Assembly: GCA_015522385.1 (NCBI GenBank)
Contig: WAMJ01000246.1
Location: 1 to 34,224 of the forward strand
DNA length: 34,224 bases
Direction: 5' to 3'
Source of the DNA: Candidatus Heimdallarchaeota archaeon
GTDB taxonomy: Archaea; Asgardarchaeota; Heimdallarchaeia; Heimdallarchaeales; Kariarchaeaceae
Shown: positions 1 through 7,228 of the stretch, piece by piece
How positions within the stretch are numbered: position 1 is the stretch's first letter
How the letters are laid out: every line of letters begins with the position of its first letter
Notes under the pieces: model-generated
What the model saw: the letters and a program-made list of their open reading frames with translations, nothing else
What the model was told of the DNA's origin: nothing
The model's database searches: none
Program-made: the position numbers and the translations under genes

Positions 1-123
1 GATATCTCAGTCCCTTTTGTACTGGAGTGCTGAGGATCTACCATCCAGCCAGGTGGATGCCAGTGGTGCAGTTTCCACGGAGTACCTCCTAGGGGTTCAG
101 GAGCGAGCCCGCGCAGGTACTAG

Positions 124-246
124 ATGGTCACCGCTGCTGTTCACTACGACTACTTCAGAGACTATTTCGGGGACTATTTCGGGGACTATTTCGGGGACTA
201 CCTCGGGGACTACCTCGGGGACTACCTCGGGGACTACTTCATCTAG
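124..246 (+). CDS. Possible 40-residue DY(F/L)G-repeat peptide
   Basis: A short frame opens with ATG right after an in-frame TAG and ends at TAG. After the leader MVTAAVHY it consists only of eight tetrapeptides: DYFR, three DYFG, three DYLG, DYFI. The two unit types differ at two bases. In this frame one change is silent (TAT/TAC) and the other is conservative (Phe/Leu), whereas the alternative plus frame (Thr-Ile-Ser-Gly to Thr-Thr-Ser-Gly) would take both changes in one codon. That is weak evidence for coding. No clear TATA box or ribosome site is visible, so it may simply be a minisatellite. No function can be assigned. Confidence 0.3.
   Translation: MVTAAVHYDYFRDYFGDYFGDYFGDYLGDYLGDYLGDYFI
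148..243. repeat. 12-bp tandem repeat, eight units
   Basis: Eight consecutive 12-base units of the form GACTAYYTCGGG. The first and last units are degenerate; the middle six fall into two homogeneous blocks, three GACTATTTCGGG then three GACTACCTCGGG. The block structure suggests recent expansion by slippage or unequal exchange. The unit is a multiple of three, so it stays in frame in any reading frame, including a minus-strand Glu-(Val/Ile)-Val-Pro frame. Confidence 0.9.
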
Positions 247-408
247 CGTTTCATACTCCAGTACTACTTCGGTGAATACTTGACCGCTGCGTCGCGGGCA
301 TAAGCATCGTGGTTCTGCATGTGACCACATCGCAGTGTCATCCTTCTGGACGTCCTTGCCACCTACATCGGAACTGCTCAGGTCAGCAGTCCAACCGCTT
401 GGCACATG

Positions 409-415
409 GTTTAAG
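409..415 (+). promoter_or_regulatory. TATA-like element for the 439 gene
   Basis: GTTTAAG lies 24-30 bases before the ATG at 439, the spacing expected for a leaderless archaeal transcript. It is one reason for preferring that ATG over the in-frame ATG at 433. Confidence 0.45.
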
Positions 416-438
416 ACCGTACGCGGCTGAGCATGGTC

Positions 439-903
439 ATGGGACTCAGAAAGGTCTTCGGCATCCTTGTCCTCCTGATCGTCGTGATCGCGGGTGTACT
501 GGGAGCCGACCTGTACCTCACGGTCAACACGCTCGCAGAGAGTGACAGCTCCACGTTTATCGGGACACCATTGTTCCAGAACGAGAACAACACCCACATT
601 ATTATCACCGTCCCCGTCGACATCCCGGCTGCGGGCTTCATCCCCAAGGGTGCGAGGATCACCGTCATTATCTCGGTCGAGGGGGGTGAGAACCAGACCT
701 CTGTGCAGACGGTCGCGCTGGGGCAGGCGCAGGATGTCTTCTTCAGCTTCAAGCTGGGGATCACGGACAGGACCGAGCTTGCCACAGGTGGTTCTGTGAG
801 TGTGAGGGGCTGGGCGACGATCGCTCCCATCGTCTTGGGCATCACCCTTGGTGACCTCTCCCCGGCTTATGATCTGGGAACGGTCACGGTGAACGGGAAG
901 TAG
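439..903 (+). CDS. Membrane-anchored exported protein, unknown function
   Basis: 154 residues. The N-terminus MGLRKVF is followed by a strongly hydrophobic stretch (about residues 6-25) that reads as an uncleaved signal anchor, so the remainder should lie outside the cytoplasm. The exported part is rich in Val, Ile, Thr and Gly with alternating hydrophobic residues, suggesting a beta-sandwich, and has an Asn-X-Thr site. The overall pattern recalls small LEA14-type or immunoglobulin-like archaeal surface domains, but I see no diagnostic motif. An upstream ATG at 433 would add two residues; the TATA-like element favours 439. It stands alone, with repeats on both sides, so context gives no clue. 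Confidence 0.75.
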   Translation: MGLRKVFGILVLLIVVIAGVLGADLYLTVNTLAESDSSTFIGTPLFQNENNTHIIITVPVDIPAAGFIPKGARITVIISVEGGENQTSVQTVALGQAQDVFFSFKLGITDRTELATGGSVSVRGWATIAPIVLGITLGDLSPAYDLGTVTVNGK

Positions 904-1043
904 AGCCTGAAGGTAGTAGGAATTGGAGAGAGCGGACGGTAGAGGAGAGACAGGAATTCGGTTGGATCTGGAATTTCAAGGATTTCGTGGGATCAGGTAC
1001 ACCCTTGACTTGGGGCATGTCTGCTCATCAACTCGTTCCGGAC

Positions 1044-1085
1044 GATTCAATCAGAGGGATTTAATCAGAAGGATTCAGTCTTGGA
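1044..1085. repeat. 14-bp degenerate tandem repeat, three units
   Basis: Three successive 14-base units begin GATTCAATCAGAGG, GATTTAATCAGAAG and GATTCAGTCTTGGA. The third is diverged. The period is not a multiple of three, which argues against a coding origin. It lies in the gap between the 439 gene and the methyltransferase. Confidence 0.65.
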
Positions 1086-1090
1086 CAGTC

Positions 1091-1146
1091 TGCACAGACG
1101 TGTTTGCACAGACGTGTTTGCACAGACGTGTCTACACTGATGTGTC
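1091..1146. repeat. 14-bp tandem repeat, three near-exact units plus one degenerate
   Basis: TGCACAGACGTGTT occurs twice head to tail, then TGCACAGACGTGTC, then the degenerate TACACTGATGTGTC. The period equals that of the unrelated array just upstream. The array ends only a few bases before the stop codon of the converging methyltransferase gene. Confidence 0.8.
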
Positions 1147-1153
1147 CCTGGAG

Positions 1154-1798
1154 TCAACCCTTCACTGATTTACCCGAAGACCTCGTGGCGAACAACTGGT
1201 ACACCGGCTTGTCGAATTCCCGGACCTCCCTCACCGCCAGACCTGCCCTGCTCACCATCTCCTCCAAGGCCTCGGGTCTGAAGAACCTCGAGCCCATGAG
1301 CGACATCTTCTCGAAGACCATGACCATCTTGCCGATCCTCCGCTTGGGGTTGATCTCCTCCACTGCCAGTACCCCTCCTGGTCTGAGAACCCGCCGTACC
1401 TCCTCCAGAGCCCGGTCGTGGTGACGCCAGTGGTGCAGGGAGTCCGTTGCCACCACGAGGTCGAAGCTCCCGTCCTCGAAGGGGAGTTCCTCGGCGTAAC
1501 CTCGAACTGTCATTAGTCCGCGCTTCTCCGCTCTTCTGAGCATCTTCTCCGAGGGGTCAAGGACCACCACCTCGTTCTTCGTCCGCTCCAGCCTGCTCTG
1601 CACATCGTCCTCGACCACGGCTCTCTCCCCAGTGAGGAACTGCGCCAGTCTACCTGTCCCCCCGCCGACTTCAAGGATGCGGTAACTCCCGTTTTCCGGG
1701 ATGTACCGGTCGATTCCTTTGAGCAGTGCACGGGGTTTTCTCGCCTTGATGACCCGGTCGTAGACGGGTGCGAGCAGGTCGAAGTGGATCTTTCTCAT
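1154..1798 (-). CDS. Class I SAM-dependent methyltransferase (UbiE/MenG-like)
   Basis: 214 residues with the full Rossmann methyltransferase pattern. The N-terminal FDLLAPVYDRVIK is typical of UbiE-like enzymes. SAM motif I is EVGGGTGR (residues 43-50). An acidic residue follows at the end of strand 2 (VVLDPSEKML), motif II is FDLVVATDSLHHW, and VRRVLRPGGVLAVEE is the post-II/III region. It should transfer a methyl group from S-adenosylmethionine to a small molecule such as a quinone or lipid-like acceptor; the acceptor cannot be read from sequence. An AGCTATTTG element lies about 30 bases before the ATG. It is transcribed alone, converging on the 14-bp repeats. Confidence 0.88.
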   Translation of the reverse strand: MRKIHFDLLAPVYDRVIKARKPRALLKGIDRYIPENGSYRILEVGGGTGRLAQFLTGERAVVEDDVQSRLERTKNEVVVLDPSEKMLRRAEKRGLMTVRGYAEELPFEDGSFDLVVATDSLHHWRHHDRALEEVRRVLRPGGVLAVEEINPKRRIGKMVMVFEKMSLMGSRFFRPEALEEMVSRAGLAVREVREFDKPVYQLFATRSSGKSVKG

Positions 1799-1969
1799 CG
1801 GAGGGAGATAGGAGCTAACAGCTCAAATAGCTTTTGGTACGGGAGCGTGGGGTATGGGAGTACAGTATTTGGGAACGAGGGGATAGGAGCTCTGAGATTC
1901 AGTCAATATGAGAGTATGAAGTGCCAGAATAGAGTAGACGCAGTAGCAGAATAGAGGAAAGGGAGTAGT

Positions 1970-2533
1970 CTATGCACGCCAACCATCGAGGAAGTTGCGG
2001 ACGTGCTCCTGCGTGTCCATTTCCCCCAAGTCGAGTCCGGTGTCGAACTTGCCCATCATGCTCACGTACAGCAGCGGTCCCACAAGGTTAGCGACAAGTT
2101 GGAGAGGGTATCCGCTCTTGAGCTCACCGTCTGACTGGTACCGCTCGATGAGGTCGACGAAATGGAAGGAAAGGCTCTGGCCCCTGTCCACCATCTCCAT
2201 GAGTCCCTCCACCTTGGAAAGCTCGGAGTAGATGGTGACGAGGAAGTTGCCGTAGTCCATGGCCCGCGTGACGTAGGCATCAACCATCCGGGTGAGGTCC
2301 CTCTCCAGATTCCCCGTGTACTTCACCACATTCTGCAACCCGATCCTCTCGGTGATGTGGTTCAGCGCACTTGCCACAAGTTCCATCTTGCTTCCGAACT
2401 TCCTGAAGAGCGTGACCTCGCTCATCCCTGCAGCCTCTGCGATCTGCTTGGTGGTTGCACCCGAGTACCCCCTCTCCGCTATCAACTGGATCACGCTCTC
2501 GAAGACCTTGTTGTCGTTCAGTACCTTTGGCAT
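1970..2533 (-). CDS. TetR/AcrR family transcriptional repressor
   Basis: 187 residues. The first 60 residues form a typical TetR DNA-binding domain: a helix with VIQLIAERGYSGATTKQIA, then the recognition element AAGMSEVTLFRKFGSK. The remainder is a helical ligand/dimerisation domain with no obvious motif. The gene is divergent from the SfLAP-like and rifampin-phosphotransferase-like genes, and the gap holds two matching palindromes, so it most likely represses both itself and that operon until a small hydrophobic ligand binds. An AATTTAA element 25-31 bases before the ATG fits a leaderless message. Confidence 0.92.
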   Translation of the reverse strand: MPKVLNDNKVFESVIQLIAERGYSGATTKQIAEAAGMSEVTLFRKFGSKMELVASALNHITERIGLQNVVKYTGNLERDLTRMVDAYVTRAMDYGNFLVTIYSELSKVEGLMEMVDRGQSLSFHFVDLIERYQSDGELKSGYPLQLVANLVGPLLYVSMMGKFDTGLDLGEMDTQEHVRNFLDGWRA

Positions 2534-2557
2534 CTAATTCTGGGATATCCAGAGAAG

Positions 2558-2564
2558 AATTTAA
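2558..2564 (-). promoter_or_regulatory. TATA-like element of the tetR-type gene
   Basis: AATTTAA (TTAAATT on the coding strand) sits 25-31 bases before the ATG at 2533. It is only six bases from operator 1, so repressor bound there could block TFB/TBP access. Confidence 0.55.
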
Positions 2565-2570
2565 CGTTTT

Positions 2571-2586
2571 GTAAGTACCCACTAAC
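2571..2586. promoter_or_regulatory. Predicted TetR operator 1
   Basis: GTAAGTACCCACTAAC is a 6-4-6 near-palindrome: half-site GTAAGT and, on the other strand, GTTAGT, with one mismatch. Size and symmetry suit a TetR dimer. The same half-sites recur in mirrored order 36 bases away (operator 2). Confidence 0.7.
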
Positions 2587-2590
2587 AAAC

Positions 2591-2597
2591 ATTAAAG
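2591..2597 (+). promoter_or_regulatory. TATA-like element of the SfLAP-like/RPH-like operon
   Basis: ATTAAAG lies between the two operators. Transcription would start near 2617-2622, inside operator 2, leaving a leader of about 16-20 bases that contains the ribosome site at 2626-2634. Confidence 0.5.
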
Positions 2598-2606
2598 AAC
2601 AAGAAT

Positions 2607-2622
2607 GTTAGTATACACTTAC
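2607..2622. promoter_or_regulatory. Predicted TetR operator 2
   Basis: GTTAGTATACACTTAC is the inverted arrangement of operator 1 (half-sites GTTAGT and GTAAGT). Including one flanking base, both arms form a 17-base inverted repeat around an 18-base spacer. It overlaps the predicted transcription start of the plus-strand operon. Confidence 0.7.
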
Positions 2623-2625
2623 AAT

Positions 2626-2634
2626 AAAGGTGAT
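2626..2634 (+). promoter_or_regulatory. Shine-Dalgarno site deciding the start of the 2638 gene
   Basis: AAAGGTGAT lies four bases before TTG at 2638. The same GGTG core at similar spacing precedes the genes at 12989, 17649 and 17752. The alternative ATG at 2605 would lie upstream of the predicted transcription start and inside the operator. Confidence 0.6.
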
Positions 2635-2637
2635 AAT

Positions 2638-3297
2638 TTGCAGGAGCTACTAGTACTTCAAGCCCTTCTCTTCGCGTCCTCAGGGATGCTGTCGGTGGGC
2701 TCAATAACCATTGTAATCATCCTGCTCATGGCCGACCAAGGGGTGGGGAACGCAGTCGCCTACGTCTCGGGGTACTTCATGGGATACCTGACCATAGCTT
2801 TGGTAGCGGTGTCCCTCGGGTATCGAACGGGAACTTCACAGAGTTCAGCTAACCCCATAGTCCAGATACTCACTGTACTCATCGGAGCCCTTCTCGTGTA
2901 CCTCGGTTTGAGGAACTGGAGGAAACCGCGGACTGGAGAGGAGAGCAGGATCTTCAGAATAGTGGATGGCATTACTCCTAAGCGGGCGTTCATGATCGGG
3001 TCGGTGGTGACCGTGATCAACTTCAAGAACCTCACACTGTTCCTCACGGCGTTATCGGTGATCGTGGTTAGTGACATGAATCTGGGAGAGAGGCTCCTAC
3101 TGGCTGTAGCTGTCACGTTCGTATTCTGTGTCGCACTCACAGTTCCCATGATTGTCTACGTGGTCTTCCCCCGCAGGAGGATGGAGGTTCTGAGGGGAAT
3201 CCGCGACTGGTTGAACCGGCACAGCAGGGGGATCTCGATTGTGGCACCCATCGCTTTTGGAGTCATTTTTATTGTGAAAGGAGTTGTTCAGCTATGA
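2638..3297 (+). CDS. SfLAP/GAP-family (LysE-like) membrane transporter
   Basis: 219 residues from the TTG at 2638; an ATG at 2605 would add 11 residues. About six hydrophobic segments are visible. They include one near the N-terminus, one starting VGNAVAYVSGYFMGYL, one with VQILTVLIGALLVYLG before a short basic loop, one in FMIGSVVTVINFKNLTLFL and two near the end. The Asn-Phe-Lys-Asn motif in the fourth segment matches the NPKN-type motif of LysE/SfLAP (Sap/GAP) proteins. Characterised mycobacterial relatives help move glycolipids to the cell surface; the substrate here is unknown. Its stop overlaps the next start by four bases (ATGA), so the two genes are co-transcribed under the divergent TetR regulator. 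Confidence 0.7.
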   Translation: MQELLVLQALLFASSGMLSVGSITIVIILLMADQGVGNAVAYVSGYFMGYLTIALVAVSLGYRTGTSQSSANPIVQILTVLIGALLVYLGLRNWRKPRTGEESRIFRIVDGITPKRAFMIGSVVTVINFKNLTLFLTALSVIVVSDMNLGERLLLAVAVTFVFCVALTVPMIVYVVFPRRRMEVLRGIRDWLNRHSRGISIVAPIAFGVIFIVKGVVQL

Positions 3298-5936
3298 GAA
3301 TAGTACTAAATTTTGATGAGATCGGAGCGCAGGACCTGCCCTCGGTGGGCGGGAAGGGAGCGAATCTGGGGGAGATGACAGGACAGGGGTTCCCGGTTCC
3401 CCCCGGCTTCTGCGTGACCACCGATGCATTCGACCTCTTCATGCAGGGGATCGAGGGTATCTATGACCAGCTCGAACGGGTGAGGACAGACGACCTCGAG
3501 AGTCTTCGGGAGATAGGAGAAAGGGTAAGGGGAGAGATTATCGAGCAACCTATACCACCAGCAGTCAGCGAGGAAGTTCTGGCCTCGTGGATGGGGATCG
3601 GGGAGGAGTTTGCCTACGCGGTGAGATCCAGTGCTACGGCGGAGGACCTCCCGGATGCCTCGTTCGCGGGGCAGCAGGACACCTACCTCAACGTCATTGG
3701 CGAGGAGTCGCTGATGGATGCGGTTCGCAGGTGCTGGGCATCCCTGTTCACGGACAGGGCCATCCTGTACCGGGTGAAGAACGGTTTCCCCCACAGGGAC
3801 GTCAAGCTGAGCGTGGTCGTACAGCGCATGGTCATGTCCGAGAAGTCGGGGATACTCTTCACGGCCGATCCTCTCACGGGTCACAGACCGACGTTGACGA
3901 TCGATGCCAGCTTCGGACTGGGGGAGGCCCTTGTCGGGGGTCTGGTGACACCTGACAACTACCGCGTGGACAAACGCTCGATGAGAATCATCGCCAGAAC
4001 CGTCTCGGAGAAGAGGGTGGCAATCTACCCCGTGAAGGAGGGGGGCACCGAGGAGGTTGAGATCAGGGAGGAGCAGATGCACCAGAGGGTGCTGAGCGAC
4101 AGGGAGGTGATGGAGCTGGCGGAGATGGCCGTGGAGGTCGAGCGGCACTACGGCATCCCGCAGGACATGGAGTGGGCGATAGAAAGCGATAGTATCTTTC
4201 TCCTTCAGACCCGTCCTATCACCTCGTTGTTTCCCGTGGAGGGACTGGAGTACCCGGAGGGGCAGCTAGGGATCTACTTCAGCTCGGGACACCAGCAGGG
4301 GATGACCAACGCCATGACCCCGCTGAGCAGGTCTGCGCTGGGTATGATGGCACCCGTCGGCCAGGTAGAGGGGGAGTACAGGACGAGGTACATGAGGAGC
4401 GCCGGTAGCAGATTGTTCATGGACATCACGCTTCTCCTCAGGCACAGGATACTCAGGAAGGGAGTGATGAGAGGAATATCCCAATTCGACATGCTTGCCC
4501 CCGAGGCCCTCCGTCAACTGATGAAGAGACCCGAGTTCAAGAGGTCGCCATCTGCCCACATCCCCTTGTCCTTCGTACCCAAGTTCATGGGATTCGGACG
4601 CAGGCTATACCTCGGCATCTGGAAGAGGGACCATTCGGGGTTCGTGGAGAGGACAAACGCCCTGATCAGGGAGAAGGTATCAACCTTCGAGAAGCTACTG
4701 CAACAGATCCCGGTCGGTAAAGAGAGACTTGAGGTGATAACAAGGGAGATGCAGGGTTTCTTCTCCTTCATCTTCGAGTTCTGGATACCAGAGGCAGTAG
4801 CGGGTATTGCAGCCACTAAGATGCTAGAGGAGGACACGAGGAAGTGGCTCGGTGAGGAATCCTCGCACGAGATCGGCCTCGGGATACCAGGCAATGTGGT
4901 CAACGAGATGAACCTCATGCTCAGCGACATTGCAGAATTCGTAAAGGAGAATCCTGACCTCAAGGATGCCTTCGAGAGTATGGGGGACAACGTGGCAGGG
5001 TGGTTCGAGAAGGTCGAGGGACTGGAAGGCTCGAGCGGTTTTATGAAGATGTGGAACAGGTTCATGGACACCTATGGGATTAGGGGAGCGTCCGAGATCG
5101 ACATGGCCTCACCCCGTTGGTACGAGGATCCATTACCCGTCCTCAGGGTGATTGCAGATAATGTCAACAGGGAGGAGAGCTATCGGCGGAGGTTCGAGAG
5201 ACAAGGAGCTCGGAGGGAGGAGGTGTTTGAGCAACTGCTCAAGACGGCAGGTAGAGGAGTTCTGGGAAGACGTGAAAAGAGGCTCAGAAGACTCTACTCC
5301 ACTATGGTCGAGATCGGGGGGATGAGGGAGCACCACAAGTTCGCTGCGGTGAAGTACATGGCAGTGATCAAGGAGAGCCTCAAAGCGATGGCTGAAGAGC
5401 TGGTCAGGCGGGGTCTTATCCGGTCATCCGACGACATTTGGTTCCTCGAGTGGGCGGAGCTAATGAGGATCTGGGATGATTCCAGCACTGACTGGAAGGA
5501 ACTGATTGAGGAGAGAAGACAGGAGTACATCCGTGACCAGAAGCTCTCACCACCGATAATCATCACCAGTGACGGCGAGACTCCTTTCGTGGAGTACACG
5601 GTGAAGGACGCACCCGAGGGAGCCCTGCTTGGAAACCCCGTGTCCTCAGGGGTTGTAGAGGGAACTGTCCATGTCATCCACGATCCGGTTACTGAGAACC
5701 TATCCCCGGGTGAGATCCTCGTGACCAAGTTCACAGACCCGGGTTGGACACCACTATTCATCAATGCCGGAGCCGTGGTTCTGGAGGTCGGAGGTGCACT
5801 CACCCACGGTGCAGTCGTGGCACGGGAGTACGGGATACCCGCGGTTGTGGGAGTGAGGAACGCGACCTCAGAGCTGAGGACTGGTCAGAGGATAAGGGTG
5901 GACGGGAATAGAGGGATCGTAGAGGTACTGGAGTAG
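3294..5936 (+). CDS. Rifampin-phosphotransferase-like PEP-synthase-family enzyme
   Basis: 880 residues, close to known rifampin phosphotransferases (RPH). The N-terminal ATP-binding domain (about 1-315) has VGGKGANLGEMT, AVRSSATAEDLPDASFAGQQ and DMEWAIESDSIFLLQTRP. The middle region begins FSSGHQQGMTNAMTPLSRS, which resembles the RPH drug-binding domain and not a PEP-synthase core. The C-terminal phosphohistidine domain carries GGALTHGAVVAREYGIPAVV with catalytic His838; the THGAVVAREYG form is RPH-like, where PEP synthase has CHAAI. RPH transfers the beta-phosphate of ATP to rifampin, leaving AMP and phosphate. Archaeal RNA polymerase is naturally rifampicin-insensitive, so the true substrate is probably another small molecule. 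It is translationally coupled to the membrane transporter (ATGA overlap), with AAAGGAG ten bases before the start. Confidence 0.85.
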   Translation: MRIVLNFDEIGAQDLPSVGGKGANLGEMTGQGFPVPPGFCVTTDAFDLFMQGIEGIYDQLERVRTDDLESLREIGERVRGEIIEQPIPPAVSEEVLASWMGIGEEFAYAVRSSATAEDLPDASFAGQQDTYLNVIGEESLMDAVRRCWASLFTDRAILYRVKNGFPHRDVKLSVVVQRMVMSEKSGILFTADPLTGHRPTLTIDASFGLGEALVGGLVTPDNYRVDKRSMRIIARTVSEKRVAIYPVKEGGTEEVEIREEQMHQRVLSDREVMELAEMAVEVERHYGIPQDMEWAIESDSIFLLQTRPITSLFPVEGLEYPEGQLGIYFSSGHQQGMTNAMTPLSRSALGMMAPVGQVEGEYRTRYMRSAGSRLFMDITLLLRHRILRKGVMRGISQFDMLAPEALRQLMKRPEFKRSPSAHIPLSFVPKFMGFGRRLYLGIWKRDHSGFVERTNALIREKVSTFEKLLQQIPVGKERLEVITREMQGFFSFIFEFWIPEAVAGIAATKMLEEDTRKWLGEESSHEIGLGIPGNVVNEMNLMLSDIAEFVKENPDLKDAFESMGDNVAGWFEKVEGLEGSSGFMKMWNRFMDTYGIRGASEIDMASPRWYEDPLPVLRVIADNVNREESYRRRFERQGARREEVFEQLLKTAGRGVLGRREKRLRRLYSTMVEIGGMREHHKFAAVKYMAVIKESLKAMAEELVRRGLIRSSDDIWFLEWAELMRIWDDSSTDWKELIEERRQEYIRDQKLSPPIIITSDGETPFVEYTVKDAPEGALLGNPVSSGVVEGTVHVIHDPVTENLSPGEILVTKFTDPGWTPLFINAGAVVLEVGGALTHGAVVAREYGIPAVVGVRNATSELRTGQRIRVDGNRGIVEVLE

Positions 5937-5967
5937 AAGACACCAGAACCTGAACATCCCAGACCAT

Positions 5968-5999
5968 AACCCTTTATTCTCTGCAAGAGTAAAGGGGTT
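5968..5999 (+). promoter_or_regulatory. Inverted repeat containing the TATA-like element of the 6001 gene
   Basis: AACCCTTTA and TAAAGGGGTT form an inverted repeat with one bulged G around a short centre. CTTTATT within it lies about 23-30 bases before GTG 6001, the leaderless position. It could be both promoter and operator, or a terminator hairpin for the gene ending at 5936. Confidence 0.45.
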
Positions 6000-6000
6000 C

Positions 6001-7146
6001 GTGAAGCTCTTCCAGACAGCTATCGTCCTGTCGATTCTGTCGAATCCACTGATCCTCTTCGCTGATTTTGGGGTGATCGATAGTCTGGTTAACGTTCTCC
6101 TTCTGACAGCGACCTCGGTCTATATCGTGACACTCATGCTCAACCTTGGGATATCGGGTGGCTTCCCGTACACGAGGTCGACGCATGACCTGACAAGGCT
6201 CCTCTCGATGAACTATCTCCCGATATACTCCGCCACCTACCTCTTCTCTGTCCTGACGAACTTTGAGCTGATCCGCCTCCTCCTTGGTGTGCTGATGGTG
6301 GTGAGTAACAGCTACGTTCGCTACGTCCATCACATGGGAGAATTGCGTCGGGTATTCGACGGGACATACCGTCGGTGGGAGGATGTGGCTACCTACCCAG
6401 GCTATGCCTTCCGGGGGAAAGACCTCATGCAGTCCGACCTCATTTTCGCCCTCCTCTCAGCCTACATCTACCTCACGACCACGGAGTTTCTGGGGATGAT
6501 GTACTCGTGGAATAGTACCATCGATCGGAAGGAGCTGGTGGTCTCTGAGAGCAGCACCCTGCTCTTCATGATACTCCTCCCAGCCTCCGCGGTTGGGATC
6601 TTCACGATGGTTAGTGATCTCAGGAGTGAGTACCACCTCCTCACCGCAGGGGTGATCCTGTTCGAGGTCCTCAGAGGATTTAGTACATGGACGACCCCGA
6701 TTATGGTCAGTGTCGTGATGATGGTCATAGCGGTTCGACGTTACTTCATGACCTCGGGGACCATATCTGTGGTGGAGGTAGAGCAGGGTGATCGCATGCA
6801 GTGGTACGCCCTGATCCTTCAATTATCGGGAACCCTTGTTCTGCTACCAGCCCGAGCTGTACCTCCCCCGTTCTACGAACCGGTTCTTCCCGCCATCCTA
6901 CTCGTCGGATTCCTCACCCTCTTCTTGGCCATTACCGGTAGAAGAGCCATTGTACCGGCAGGGCTCTACCTTGTGCTGAGCTCTGTCATACTCCTCCTCC
7001 CCGAACCACCCACGGTCTTCTACGGGGTTCATCCATGGTACTCCAAGTTTATAGATGGGATGTCCCTCGCGGTGAGTGTCTACTCATTGCTTATCATCTT
7101 CCTTCTCTGGAAGTCAGAGAATCAGACAAGAAGCGGAGTGGAATAA
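6001..7146 (+). CDS. Polytopic membrane protein, unknown function
   Basis: 381 residues from GTG. Roughly ten or eleven hydrophobic segments cover nearly the whole protein, the first beginning at about residue 4 without a cleavable signal. A basic loop after the third pair (YVRYVHHMGELRRVFDGTYRRWEDV) is probably cytoplasmic. I recognise no transporter motif, charged-residue signature or cofactor site. It stands as a single gene behind the inverted-repeat promoter. Its amino-acid make-up resembles the membrane protein at 9226, but I see no convincing alignment between them. Confidence 0.75.
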   Translation: MKLFQTAIVLSILSNPLILFADFGVIDSLVNVLLLTATSVYIVTLMLNLGISGGFPYTRSTHDLTRLLSMNYLPIYSATYLFSVLTNFELIRLLLGVLMVVSNSYVRYVHHMGELRRVFDGTYRRWEDVATYPGYAFRGKDLMQSDLIFALLSAYIYLTTTEFLGMMYSWNSTIDRKELVVSESSTLLFMILLPASAVGIFTMVSDLRSEYHLLTAGVILFEVLRGFSTWTTPIMVSVVMMVIAVRRYFMTSGTISVVEVEQGDRMQWYALILQLSGTLVLLPARAVPPPFYEPVLPAILLVGFLTLFLAITGRRAIVPAGLYLVLSSVILLLPEPPTVFYGVHPWYSKFIDGMSLAVSVYSLLIIFLLWKSENQTRSGVE

Positions 7147-7199
7147 ATTACAAAAAAATACCTAATTAATTATCGATAAGAAAGATGAGATCAGTAGGG

Positions 7200-7206
7200 T
7201 TTAAAA
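7200..7206 (+). promoter_or_regulatory. TATA-like element of the 7229 gene
   Basis: TTTAAAA lies 23-29 bases before the ATG at 7229. It supports that start over the TTG at 7211 and a leaderless message. Confidence 0.6.
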
Positions 7207-7228
7207 CCAGTTGATTCCTTCGCAATCA

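Noticed and set aside
17..283. Plus frame with Thr-Ser-Gly-Thr repeats, possibly entering from the left edge
   Set aside because: Only the repeat gives it character. The flanking residues do not look coding, and it competes with the DY(F/L)G frame.
97..597. 166-residue minus frame with Glu-Val-Val-Pro repeats
   Set aside because: It overlaps the better supported 439 gene antisense; the repeat part is just the 12-bp array read backwards, and the rest lacks protein-like character.
923..1168. 81-residue plus frame over the 14-bp repeats
   Set aside because: The 14-bp period is out of frame with codons, and no start signals or protein-like sequence are seen.
3306..4148. 280-residue minus frame within the RPH-like gene
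   Set aside because: Antisense shadow of a well-supported enzyme: His/Leu/Pro-rich composition with no motif.
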